Shown here: positions 10,601 through 18,818 of the stretch, in pieces
How positions within the stretch are numbered: the stretch's first letter is position 1
How the letters are laid out: every line of letters starts with the position of its first letter
Assembly (NCBI RefSeq): GCF_963678635.1
Contig: NC_087063.1
Location: forward strand, 42,050,759 to 42,114,758
Source of the DNA: Symsagittifera roscoffensis
Lineage: Eukaryota > Xenacoelomorpha > Acoela > Convolutidae
Reading direction: 5' to 3'
DNA: 64,000 nucleotides
The notes under the pieces: generated by a model
The model's input: only the letters and a program-made list of their open reading frames with translations
What the model was told of the DNA's origin: nothing
The model's database searches: none
Made by a program: the position numbers and the translations under genes

Positions 10601-11613
10601 TGGTAGCCTTACTTTCGGAGGGAAAATATGATGTGATCATATCAGCCCCGAATCGCATGATAGAAATGGAGAACCTGAGGCCACTTAAGGCTGAACTGCC
10701 TGCAGTATGGTCAGATATCTCAAACGCGATGAGAGGGTTCAAGGACCACGCGCTACACATGTTGGTGTTGGACGAAGTGCTGGGGTTGGAACTGTCCAAC
10801 TTCAGTCGGCAACTCAAACTGAAACCAGGAATAGATGACGACCATCGAGTGATCACGGCGATGTCCAACGACTTGTGGTTCCGAGCAATGGAAGTGGCGA
10901 GTGAAGACACGAGAAGAAAGAATTCACTGGAGACGAGAGCTCATCTGGAAGCGATGGTGCTGAGAACCAAGCCGGAAGCAAACCAGTGGCTACACCTGAA
11001 TCCGAGAGTAGCGGCATTGGGTGCAGATGCTTTTCAGCAAGGCCCAGTAATTATCACTAAGATACACGCCTACTTGTTGAAGGAGGTGAATCTGGCGGAA
11101 AATGCCGGAGAAAAGACAGCTGAGTTCGTGAACAGAATGTGTCAGATTACTCTGGAAACCTTCTGGACCCAGGAAGTGAAGGGACAGGAGGGATTTGAAA
11201 GGACAGACAGCATGCTAGAAGGGTTGGGAGCCGGATGGACCGCGTCCTTCTTGGCAAAAGTTTACCCGAAAGTCTCGCACTATTTGATAAAGGAATTCCT
11301 CCAAGCAGTAGTGAAAGTATCGATAGTGGAATTAATAGCCTTGTTCGTGACGTTCGGAGCGGAGAGTTTTGTAAAAGGACCGGCGATACTGCTTACGGAT
11401 GGAATACAGAACCTGCGACTAGATGGACTTCTGACACTGATCGCAATAACCCACGGAAACTTGGGAGGACTGATGAAACTGGCACGTTGTCCAGAGCAGA
11501 TGAAAGAGAGAGTGAGGAATCTGGATATGAAGAAATCCACAGACTCGTGGAACAAAATAAGAGACCTGAGACACACTCTTATCCAGTATCTCTTGCAGCA
11601 GAATCGCTTTTGA
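7618..11613 (+). CDS. Retroelement protein with coiled coil, SGNH/GDSL hydrolase and second SGNH-like domain
   Basis: The 1331-residue frame starts at the first ATG after the gap. A coiled coil spans about 160-225. The SGNH hydrolase domain lies at about 400-590: block I GDS at 409-411 (nucleophile Ser411), block III GTND at 458-461 (Asn460) and block V DGIH at 554-557 (Asp554, His557). The catalytic set of an esterase or lipase of this superfamily is therefore present. A second domain at about 865-1000 has the same layout but NSE in place of GDS and IND around 921-923, so it looks like an inactive duplicate. The C-terminal third is helical and hydrophobic in part (about 1220-1260) without a clear membrane span. 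No signal peptide is evident. Substrate unknown. The frame ends at a TGA, and the same frame stays open beyond it. Confidence 0.8.
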   Translation: MDNFNLDELMDLAEAYVGPMVDAIYRRLIERDFALEDPEVVMLLTALINILGHDNRGDRPTEVLLMAAYGERGVLDRPNMRVMRWRNGALSGSDLANEPGLGSSRTYQPGEMPMPSKPKPGLTRMHREMNSEATSSGSPLRAAVPPKRAKVTQKVQTNQTIQDLDEMNDQLRSTKKELDDMTKTMLAMEEDRDMWRKLFEDCNKKQGQEIERLRQEYKERSEQVALTTAVEKVIPARDIPRGQSPMELLTPREMSQTTETRPPMETNRVTIPDPSDTLGDPLVEQTVRKLIETAGRLVANKNAPGSGVTAPYGTIDDTGRVQLSQTVIRQGMSNVTPLMGNSRIPERKVRKMPAKKVSRVIDVQKNNQLKYNFSGVPETDPRACFNRATWSPAVNLQQPPLGTSHLILGDSLVRVLSNLRTSWVTTVMAFGGATIAQLYRMVELMNPGKIPNVMILVGTNDISRGSDEQEALWESMMVCLFTTLWQKFSCAVLTVCTVPMNARSLTASGRRHNEGVMRWNNILRNLANRNAGRMILMDIEHELRAMDQARLTTDGIHFDSVEGQAWLNRVFQERLDELEAELFDTGVLKEEGTVSDTVITTFVPPNLETRLGTVPAVTNYRQQSSGEPGRRTDVQDRLGEAPMRRTIHPRKRIGPVNQPIEEVAGTSRSDTRSETTSTSREERPSRGSLMWSRSIPSPWHIYKDELMKLDLQRVSFIEDARRMLNGATLSVSRLYSITGVDWLIAASINFSSTTALRFADLEGLPSNNTIGPVNARPLQDVRLNHDERNREERPGRFLTARAPIGQHVKIFRQLTTPPGHVKERVYPKLVNQDGDAQRYGGLTAIKKDETIFAAYDKAEMRKAKIMVVANSEFVYTSKSLFWPDVIMLAAVDLDLLQSVSLAIGVQRQTEMNPITIVFAGINDHLHSRGFLSRLRDPATAENAVWPAIKDILESMGEVVDATKEGSFNKVTLRVVFALSPGYAHLPDGLKFVYAMVALLSEGKYDVIISAPNRMIEMENLRPLKAELPAVWSDISNAMRGFKDHALHMLVLDEVLGLELSNFSRQLKLKPGIDDDHRVITAMSNDLWFRAMEVASEDTRRKNSLETRAHLEAMVLRTKPEANQWLHLNPRVAALGADAFQQGPVIITKIHAYLLKEVNLAENAGEKTAEFVNRMCQITLETFWTQEVKGQEGFERTDSMLEGLGAGWTASFLAKVYPKVSHYLIKEFLQAVVKVSIVELIALFVTFGAESFVKGPAILLTDGIQNLRLDGLLTLIAITHGNLGGLMKLARCPEQMKERVRNLDMKKSTDSWNKIRDLRHTLIQYLLQQNRF

Positions 11614-11670
11614 ACCGGAGAAGGCGAGACAATTGAAAGAGAGGAAGATGTTAGACGACATGTTGGAGGC

Positions 11671-14600
11671 ATGCCGCTGTTAACAGATTTGAGCTTAGCT
11701 ATGAGAATCGATCCCTTGGCGCTGATCAGAGGAGTCACGGAGTTCGTGACAGTGATCTATGGACCAGCAGTCACCTTTGCGTTCCCTGACGTTAAAGTGG
11801 AAGCATATAGGAGGTCGGTGTTGCACCTGAACCTCATATCGGCAGTGGACGGTAGTACACTGAACTGGTGTGAGCAGCACGCATTGCGAGAGCTCATGAG
11901 TGAAGATCTGTTATTTGCGAAAATATCGGAGCCAGAGATGACAGTCATCAATTTTGACGATCACTTCTGTGACCGCATGGGAGAAGTAGAAAGAGGGCAC
12001 ATCGAGGTGTTTCCAAAGCTTTGGAATCTGAGGCCCTATGACAAAACGAATGGTGAAATGACCAGAGTGCCTCGTCTCACAGCAGCCTATCACAAAGTGA
12101 GAGAAGAGACGAAGGACTGGGGCGATTACAAGAAGCTACCGGAAGCAATCCCTGAATTCCCTCTGATAAGAAGGATGCTGCTCGGAGCAGTCTCCGTAGT
12201 ACAAACTCCTAGATTGAGAGCATTCGAAGCCAATGAAAGGAGAGTAGGGAATTTCTCGGTGACGATGGATCCATGCTTCGTAGGGAGAAATGCCGCCGTG
12301 TTACAGTACACACGATTCGCATGCACGGATCAAGCGACGAGAAGGAGAATAAGCAACGCCGCTACTCCCAAGCCTGGAAGATTTGATGAGGAATGGAGGG
12401 AACTAGGCTTAACTCCGATAAGAATGAGAGATAGGACAGAATTGCCTGAAGCCTCATTAATCCTGACCAGTGTGAAAAAGGAGATGAAAGTGGGAGGAAT
12501 ATTGCAGACGAGAACCTTCCTAGCACCCTTCGGTTGCGAAGAAATCAAAGTGGTCCATGGAGAAGAGGAAGATAATCCAGCCGGTACATTGCTCATACCG
12601 AGATTCCAGGAAGAAGCTGACAATGACGAACAAGGACCATCGAGTTCGAACAAGGACAAGTCAGAAGGAGATGACGGACAGGGTGGAAGCCGTCAGACGG
12701 AAGAACCCATGCAACAAGATCAAGCTGGTGGGGAAGACGACAGGGCATCGACAGGAGGAACATCCAGCCTGGATTTCAATATCTTCAGTGATCTTGAGAA
12801 TAATGCAGACACGTTGGAAACGACTGAGCCAGCGGATGAAGGCATCTCGACACTGGAACCTCCGTCAGCCTTTGAGGAAATGAAACGGAATTTGCCGGAG
12901 AGCAGCTCTCCTGGCAATTCAAGAAATAACGACCAGAGAATCCTTATGGAATCACCTCGAAGGAGAAGAATAGAGGCCTCAGCCAGAGTACCTTTCTTGG
13001 GAACGCTGCCCGAAGAAGAATGGGAAGTACATCACCGAGACCACGAGAGAAGGACGGGATGTAAGCTGGACAGAGTGGCGTTCATGGAAGAAGTCTGGAC
13101 TGTGATTCAGAGCTATGGGACCCAGTCCATTCTCAAAACAGGTCTCAATCAACCCTTGATGAGAGAAGTACTTGACAAGCTTGATGAGCGTGAAGGGAGA
13201 CTGAGTGAGTTATTGATCGACTCAGCCACTGATGAGAGTGAAGCGAATTCTCCCATCAAGATGACACCGCAGGACAATGAAGGAAAGGTGGTGTACCTGT
13301 CAAGGACCAGGAGAGGAACGATGCGATCAAAAATGGTGATTGATAAAATCAATGCGATGAAAATGAAGTTAGGCAGCAGAGTGATGCCGAGGAGAATTGG
13401 AAAGACGAAAGTGGATTCAGAAATATCGATGAAAGCTGGTAACTCAGCGAAAAGGAAGCGAGTCGAAGAAGTTATGGATTTGGGGCAAGCTGATTATCAA
13501 TTGTCCGGCACAGATAGAATATTCACTGATATAGCGATGGTGCCACCCATTCTCATGGCAGGGATAAAGTCAACTGGTTATAAATCCAAAAGGAGTGACC
13601 GCACTCTGACTGGAGCAACCTTAGAAATGGAAATACTCAGTCAATGTGGAGAGAGTAAAATGAGGGACTTCAAACCATCTCCCATGAATCATGGAAAAGG
13701 AAGTGTTGCAGGACAACTGACACCAGTGGAATACAACCGACTAACAGTGTCGGAGACAGTGTCGATAGATGAACCCACCGGTGGATACATGGAGATGTTG
13801 GAATACCGGAACTCGGCTAGAGGGTATGTAATGGCCCTGGAAGACGAAAAAGCCATGGAGGGTTATCTGGAAATGATGTTGCAAGGCACCACCCTCAAGC
13901 AGAAGGCGTATGGAACTTTGGCGTCGTCTGACGTAGAGGCGGAGACGATCGAGCAGTTAGTGAGCCTTCCATGGAAAGCAGTAGTATTGAGGTATTTCGA
14001 AGAAGAAATGAGGACTACGCCAAGAATACATGCTCTCGTGGCAGTACCTTACGTAAGGACAGAATTACAACTCAGGCTCGCCTGGTGCATGATGGGACTG
14101 ACTCGCGAAGAATATGATTCAGAAGAAAGGAAGAGATCAAAGGAGGAAAAAGTTTTCCTTATGACGAATCTGAGGGATCTGATAGTCCAGGAGGGAGCAG
14201 CAGTAGCGTGTGCAAAGCGGAGAGACGCTCTCTGTTTCATTCGATTCCTGATAGAGCAGATTTCAGTACCTGCATTAAACACTTGTGTTAAAATGTTGAG
14301 GGAAGGCGATGAGCGAACGAAAGCCATGTTCTTACTAGCAATGCTGGATATGCAGCAAAGTAAACCGATGAGGGTGAACATGAAAGAACCTGAAGAATTG
14401 GAACCCATGAAAAAGATAGACGAGATCAGGAGATTCTCAAACAAGGAGTTGAGGCTCACTAAAGAATCTATGGGAGCATTGCCGAGATCCAGCGAATACT
14501 GTGGACCGATCAAGAAGAAGTCATATAGCTATGTGTCCGGGATTATAGGGATAGCATACAATCCTTTCCTGAGTGAAGACATACGCGATTGCTTCTTTGA

Positions 14601-16563
14601 TTATGAGCAGGCGGTGTTACTAAGATTCTGGACGTCCAGAATTGTGACGACTAAGAGCGTTAACAATCCACAGGCCAAATTGGGATTGGTCTTGGAAGAA
14701 GAGGTGACTGCACCTTCAGTACCAAAATCCGACAAGAGAGTGGAATTTGGGTTGGGATTCTCAGATGAATTACTGAGAACGAGCTTGATGGCAGTGTGGG
14801 AATTGATGAAGCCATCATGGTGTCCTAGTCCCAACGCTGACTCAATATTACGGGCGACACAAGACATACAGAGGGAACTGAATGCGGACTGTAACCTGCG
14901 TGACCTCAACATCATATATAATGTGATGATAACAGCCTCTAAGAGCAACGGAGAAGATAAAATGGAGTTGCCTGGCTGGGGACCAGAAGACTGGGTCAAA
15001 CCTGGTAGCTGTCTGGCGGAAGTCTGTGGACTAGAGGGTCACGTCTGTGGAAGTCTAGACTGTGTGAAAACCCTGGAGAAACAACACAAGCAGTTGACAG
15101 TATTGTTTGGAAATGTAGTGATGAAAGCGAGAACGGAAACGGAACTGATAGCAGATTGCCATGGAGGAACCGATGTGAATCTAGTGACAGCACTGGGATT
15201 CTACAGCATGTTTGGTTCTTTAGAGTCACTATTGAATCTAGAACAGAAACATGAGATGGTCACAGCCATCAGCGTAGAAGTATTCCCAGGAGTTCTGCAG
15301 ACTGAGCAGAAGTATATAGGAAAATGGAGGGAGGCAATCGAAACAGAGATGAACATCAGACACAGCGAAACTTATTGTAGACCATCAGGAGCACGATATT
15401 TGGTGGGTTTAACGTTGGCTCCAATGTGCAAGAGCAGATACCCTGTACATTTCGTGGCTGTGGACGTGAAGAGTACAAGAACGGTCGTGGATCAAGCTTT
15501 CTCAGTGCCAAAGTGTGTGAGATTGGCGAGAATGTCTGAAAAGTCTTACGAGTTACTATGTAAGATGTTCTCAGCAGTCCCAGAGAGAACCAAAGAGGAG
15601 TTGGAGTCAATACTGGGAAAGAAGTTCATGGGATATGTGAGCGGGAACTTCAGTGACTTTGAAAAACAGAAACAGAGAGGATCAACTGTCACAGATTACA
15701 ATGCAGTAGATGAGAATGATGAGATCCACCGAGTGATGATGGAAGTGGAACCATTGCTGGAAGCTTCGGGAAAACGGAATTGGAGGAGCATCATGTTGAC
15801 ACATGACGAGTTTCCTTGCCACTGCTTGCTGCAGACCTGGTGGTATCCCAAGCGTAGTAATCTGGTGTTGATCTGGGACTCTGGAGAGCTGCTCTCCATG
15901 GGTTTACCAGATTCATCACAGCCCATAACAATAGTGATAGTGGGAGTTATGATGGCGATACGATGGCTGGAAGCTCATGTGAGAGAAAATAATAGACAGG
16001 AGGCACCGACGAGAGAACAATTGCAGAAATTAGATTGTCTAAAAGATTTAGATCTTTTTGAGACAATGTGCAAAGTTCTAAACATTCCAATGGAAGTGAA
16101 GAAGATATGGGCAAGAAAACGATTGATGCCATGGTTCAGAGCTAACATGACTGCATGGTTGTACGAGTATGCGAAAAAGCACATGTCGAAGCATGGCAGA
16201 GTATACAGTGAATATCAGCTGGACATTGGGGCAGGAGCTTTCAAGCGAGCTTTCGTGACCCATCGGAATGCAGTGACCACCGCTGTGAAAAGAATTTCCA
16301 GGACAAGCGAGCGTAGTGGAAATGAGAAGGCAGAGATGGTGAAAGAAGATTTGGAGAGAAACGTGACGTTGTGTCTCCACAACAGCTTCTGTAGAAACAG
16401 AGAATCAAACGTGGATCCCCTACCTTGCTGTAAACAGAGGGTGGAAGAGCAGAAGTGTTGGAGGACGGCTTCCAACAGCGTCAGGATAGTCAATGACGTG
16501 CTACAAGACACGGAAACCGAAAGTGCGGAGTCAGTGTCACAGGAGGAGGAAATGGAGCATTGA
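11671..16563 (+). CDS. Large retroelement protein of unknown function, in frame with the SGNH-hydrolase frame
   Basis: This 1630-residue frame shares its reading frame with the previous one, and the interval 11614-11670 is also open. Only the TGA at 11611-11613 therefore separates the two, and the 11671 ATG may not be a true start. I do not recognise a catalytic domain. Visible features are a conserved-looking N-terminal 250 residues, an acidic disordered stretch (about 295-450) rich in Glu, Asp, Ser and Gln, a basic region (about 550-610), and a long mixed helical C-terminal half. That half includes scattered Cys (for example CHCLL and PCCKQR) and a basic segment near 1500-1550. It ends in an acidic tail. 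Its position after Pol is that of an envelope gene, but no signal peptide, fusion peptide or membrane anchor is visible. Confidence 0.75.
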   Translation: MPLLTDLSLAMRIDPLALIRGVTEFVTVIYGPAVTFAFPDVKVEAYRRSVLHLNLISAVDGSTLNWCEQHALRELMSEDLLFAKISEPEMTVINFDDHFCDRMGEVERGHIEVFPKLWNLRPYDKTNGEMTRVPRLTAAYHKVREETKDWGDYKKLPEAIPEFPLIRRMLLGAVSVVQTPRLRAFEANERRVGNFSVTMDPCFVGRNAAVLQYTRFACTDQATRRRISNAATPKPGRFDEEWRELGLTPIRMRDRTELPEASLILTSVKKEMKVGGILQTRTFLAPFGCEEIKVVHGEEEDNPAGTLLIPRFQEEADNDEQGPSSSNKDKSEGDDGQGGSRQTEEPMQQDQAGGEDDRASTGGTSSLDFNIFSDLENNADTLETTEPADEGISTLEPPSAFEEMKRNLPESSSPGNSRNNDQRILMESPRRRRIEASARVPFLGTLPEEEWEVHHRDHERRTGCKLDRVAFMEEVWTVIQSYGTQSILKTGLNQPLMREVLDKLDEREGRLSELLIDSATDESEANSPIKMTPQDNEGKVVYLSRTRRGTMRSKMVIDKINAMKMKLGSRVMPRRIGKTKVDSEISMKAGNSAKRKRVEEVMDLGQADYQLSGTDRIFTDIAMVPPILMAGIKSTGYKSKRSDRTLTGATLEMEILSQCGESKMRDFKPSPMNHGKGSVAGQLTPVEYNRLTVSETVSIDEPTGGYMEMLEYRNSARGYVMALEDEKAMEGYLEMMLQGTTLKQKAYGTLASSDVEAETIEQLVSLPWKAVVLRYFEEEMRTTPRIHALVAVPYVRTELQLRLAWCMMGLTREEYDSEERKRSKEEKVFLMTNLRDLIVQEGAAVACAKRRDALCFIRFLIEQISVPALNTCVKMLREGDERTKAMFLLAMLDMQQSKPMRVNMKEPEELEPMKKIDEIRRFSNKELRLTKESMGALPRSSEYCGPIKKKSYSYVSGIIGIAYNPFLSEDIRDCFFDYEQAVLLRFWTSRIVTTKSVNNPQAKLGLVLEEEVTAPSVPKSDKRVEFGLGFSDELLRTSLMAVWELMKPSWCPSPNADSILRATQDIQRELNADCNLRDLNIIYNVMITASKSNGEDKMELPGWGPEDWVKPGSCLAEVCGLEGHVCGSLDCVKTLEKQHKQLTVLFGNVVMKARTETELIADCHGGTDVNLVTALGFYSMFGSLESLLNLEQKHEMVTAISVEVFPGVLQTEQKYIGKWREAIETEMNIRHSETYCRPSGARYLVGLTLAPMCKSRYPVHFVAVDVKSTRTVVDQAFSVPKCVRLARMSEKSYELLCKMFSAVPERTKEELESILGKKFMGYVSGNFSDFEKQKQRGSTVTDYNAVDENDEIHRVMMEVEPLLEASGKRNWRSIMLTHDEFPCHCLLQTWWYPKRSNLVLIWDSGELLSMGLPDSSQPITIVIVGVMMAIRWLEAHVRENNRQEAPTREQLQKLDCLKDLDLFETMCKVLNIPMEVKKIWARKRLMPWFRANMTAWLYEYAKKHMSKHGRVYSEYQLDIGAGAFKRAFVTHRNAVTTAVKRISRTSERSGNEKAEMVKEDLERNVTLCLHNSFCRNRESNVDPLPCCKQRVEEQKCWRTASNSVRIVNDVLQDTETESAESVSQEEEMEH

Positions 16564-16638
16564 CGAATGGTCGAGAAAACAAGAGGCGGCAAGAAAGGAA
16601 ATTAGAAGAATTTAGAAGTTTTAGAACTTCTAAACGAC

Positions 16639-16653
16639 GAAAAAAGAAGAGAA
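16639..16653 (+). promoter_or_regulatory. Candidate polypurine tract
   Basis: A 15-base uninterrupted purine run (GAAAAAAGAAGAGAA) lies 76 bases after the last stop of the element and is followed within ten bases by TG. In LTR elements such a tract primes plus-strand synthesis directly before the 3' LTR. The assignment is inference. Confidence 0.35.
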
Positions 16654-17554
16654 CAAAGGAATGATGAAGAAAAGTCAAAACTCAGAATTGTTTTATGTGT
16701 GTGAAAAACTCAAGTGAGAAACCAAGCAACCAAGTTGTAATTGAAAACTGAAACATTTTGTTGAGTTTTGAAATTGTTGCATTTATAAATTTGCATTTTG
16801 GTTTTAGTTGAAGTGGCTTTAGAGACACTCACTTATTATTTATTTAGAAAGGCTTGAGGGAAGAGTATATTTAAATATTCCAGCCTGCATGATTATTTTT
16901 AATCACTTAGGAAGACTGATCACTTTGTGGTGACATGAAAAACTTGAGTAACTTCTTGAGGAGGGAGGTTGTTGCATTGTTCTTTCTAACCACAAGGTTT
17001 CTTGGTTTTAATATTCAGGACAATAAACAAGCAAGATTTCCGAAGGGAAGGAGCATAGTAGGATAATTTTAGCTTGTTGGTTGGCAGGACTGTCCTGCAA
17101 GCCAACACCTTTTAAATCTAGGAGGAAAAGCTTTAATCGGGACATTGACACTGGAAGTCAGAAAATATGTTTTATCTTAGGTCATATCCTCAGAGTGCAG
17201 ATTAATGAGAGAATTTGAAGGCTATAGTGATGTAGTATGATGCCATTTATATTCTGCAGTGAGTCGATGTGACGTAGATAAAGGTAATTTCGTGCATTTT
17301 GTAAATTCTGTTCGATGACACTGTAACCATTTTACGAACATAGTGCGATTCAATGAGGACATTGACCGGACTGTCCGGGGAGTATGTGACATTCGACCAG
17401 AATGGCCAAAGTGCAATTTATGCAGGCTTCGAATTTTTAGCAGTAAGCCTTCCGAGTTGATGATTTCGAAGGATTAACGACGTTATTGGAACGTTTAGCC
17501 AAACGGTGAGGGCTAGAATATTCTAGTATTTTAAATTTTCAAAAATTCGAATGA

Positions 17555-17871
17555 TGACGTCACATTTCGGAGAAATGCTGAAACGGCCATTTTTAACAAC
17601 AAACGAGTGAAAAAACAGAACAACTTTATCTGTGATTGCGAACAGAACGAAAATCGAGATTAAAGAAAAACGACAACGAACTACAATAGCAGAGAACGTT
17701 CCAAGTTGCAACTATTGTGCTGCTACAATAGTTGCAAGGCCGTTGCCAACAACGGTGAAGGGTGAGAACCAGCCTTCCTGATTGGCGTGAAATTGAACTT
17801 AAGGAGCTTGTTTCACTGGATTCAAGAATCCGGAAGGGTTTCGGGACTGGAACTTTTAGCCTTTTATATAA
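17555..17871 (+). promoter_or_regulatory. Candidate LTR promoter: CRE-like site and TATA box
   Basis: A perfect TGACGTCA palindrome is at 17555-17562 and a TATATAA box at 17865-17871. The TATA box is bracketed by two copies of AACTTTTAGC (17851-17860 and 17871-17880). Together they resemble a U3 promoter. The direction is inferred from the element's strand. Confidence 0.4.
17706..17737. repeat. Perfect 13-base inverted repeat (hairpin)
   Basis: TTGCAACTATTGT is followed after the six-base loop GCTGCT by its exact reverse complement. It lies between the CRE-like site and the TATA box. Confidence 0.85.
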
Positions 17872-18265
17872 ACTTTTAGCTTCTTGTCATGTCCTGAATT
17901 GAATTTAATTAACAACTGGATTCATTTTGATAAGGATGAGAAGCTAGGAGTGGGGGAAAGGGTTGATCCATCTTCGATGGAGATGATGGTTTTTATCTAC
18001 TGAACAAAAACAATAGTAATATAATAAGTAGTAGCCCTGTTTTTAGGAGTGACCTCGTGGTCTGGGGATACTGAGACCCAGCCATGAGCTCACTATTTTT
18101 GCATGTAATTCAGTTAATTTGAGCGTTCTGGTCGAAGCCGGAGAGCAGTAACGTTTTTGTCGACCCGATGTAAGAAAGACCACCGAAAAGTACTGGCTTG
18201 GTAGAGACGGTGAAAAACATGCAAAGCTCTGTTTAGACGCTAGCCAGTCGTCTTAAGACTTAGTT

Positions 18266-18818
18266 TTGTTATCCGTCGATATGTATCTTCCGGGCGAATG
18301 TTACAAGTCTTTCTTGCCTCAAAAGTGCAGGGAGATTCTCTTGGCATTCAAACCTGAATGCCCTTATAAAGCAGAGTCTATCATCTACTCACATTCCGTC
18401 TGTTTTAGAACCACGACACCTCTACAGGACCGATCAGAAGCGACCAGACGGTTTGACGCTCGTTCCATGTGCTGATGGTAAGCTGCTCTTGTGGGATGTA
18501 ACGGTAGTAGACTCCTTAGCTCCTTGTAGGATTAATGCCGGGTCTGTTTGTAACCCTGGTACGGCTGCCGCTGAAGCGGAAGAGCGTAAAATTGACAAAT
18601 ATAAAGATCTTGTAAATGATGGATATCTTTTTCAACTGCTAGCTTTTGAAATTCAGGGCGCGGCCGGCCCCATTACAGAAGTTTTTTTGAGCAAGCTTTG
18701 TAAGAACCTAAGCATATGCACTGAGGAACCCAGAGCAGGCAGCTTTTTAAAACAGAGAATCTCCCTGGCAATACAGATTGCGAACGCCGCTTGCGTACTC
18801 GGAACAATAAATGACTAA
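18266..18818 (+). pseudogene. Broken remnant of an invertebrate retroelement-associated domain
   Basis: Two frames with one frameshift near 18430-18450 together encode a domain seen repeatedly beside reverse transcriptase in invertebrate genomes. The recognisable parts are CPYK near 18360, then RPDGLTLVP, LLWDVTVVDSLAP, a spacer with Ala/Glu-rich helix, PRAGSFL and QRISLAIQ, and finally ANAACVLGT. The conserved Asp and the WD-x-T pattern would fit a PD-(D/E)XK-like nuclease, but I am not certain of the fold. No reverse transcriptase is found next to it. The fragment ends in TAA at 18816-18818. It is separate from the giant element by composition and family. Confidence 0.55.

Larger units (their letters stand above)
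1..17950 (+). mobile_element. Giant Ty3/gypsy-like retroelement carrying macro-domain and SGNH-hydrolase sequences
   Basis: A single large retroelement fills the left quarter of the window. Seen directly: protease, reverse transcriptase, RNase H and integrase in the Ty3/gypsy order, then a second very long frame on the same strand that is not recognisable as an envelope. The 5' part (LTR, primer site, most of Gag) lies outside the window. The right boundary is uncertain: coding ends at 16563 and the following 1.4 kb has LTR-like signals, but without the 5' LTR the end cannot be fixed. Base composition is clearly less AT-rich than the flanks. Over about 16.5 kb of coding DNA I see only two in-frame stops and no frameshift, which suggests a young insertion. 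The length beyond the window makes it much larger than an ordinary gypsy element. Confidence 0.85.
16564..18040 (+). other. 3' noncoding part of the retroelement, likely including LTR sequence
   Basis: No long frame is present. In order I see a purine tract (16639-16653), a CRE-like octamer, a 13-base-arm hairpin and a TATA box, an arrangement that would suit an LTR with a U3 promoter. A small inverted repeat lies near 17080-17108 (AGGAC/GTCCT core). The decamer GTCCGGGGAG recurs at 17373. The LTR ends cannot be placed because the other LTR is outside the window. Confidence 0.45.

Noticed and set aside
11235..11636. Overlapping + strand frame of 133 codons as a frameshift product
   Set aside because: It overlaps the SGNH-protein frame, has no slippery site that I can see, and the main frame is open on both sides of the TGA.
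7618..16563. Retroviral envelope gene
   Set aside because: The position fits, but there is no signal peptide, furin-like site, fusion peptide or membrane anchor, and the recognised domains are hydrolase-like.
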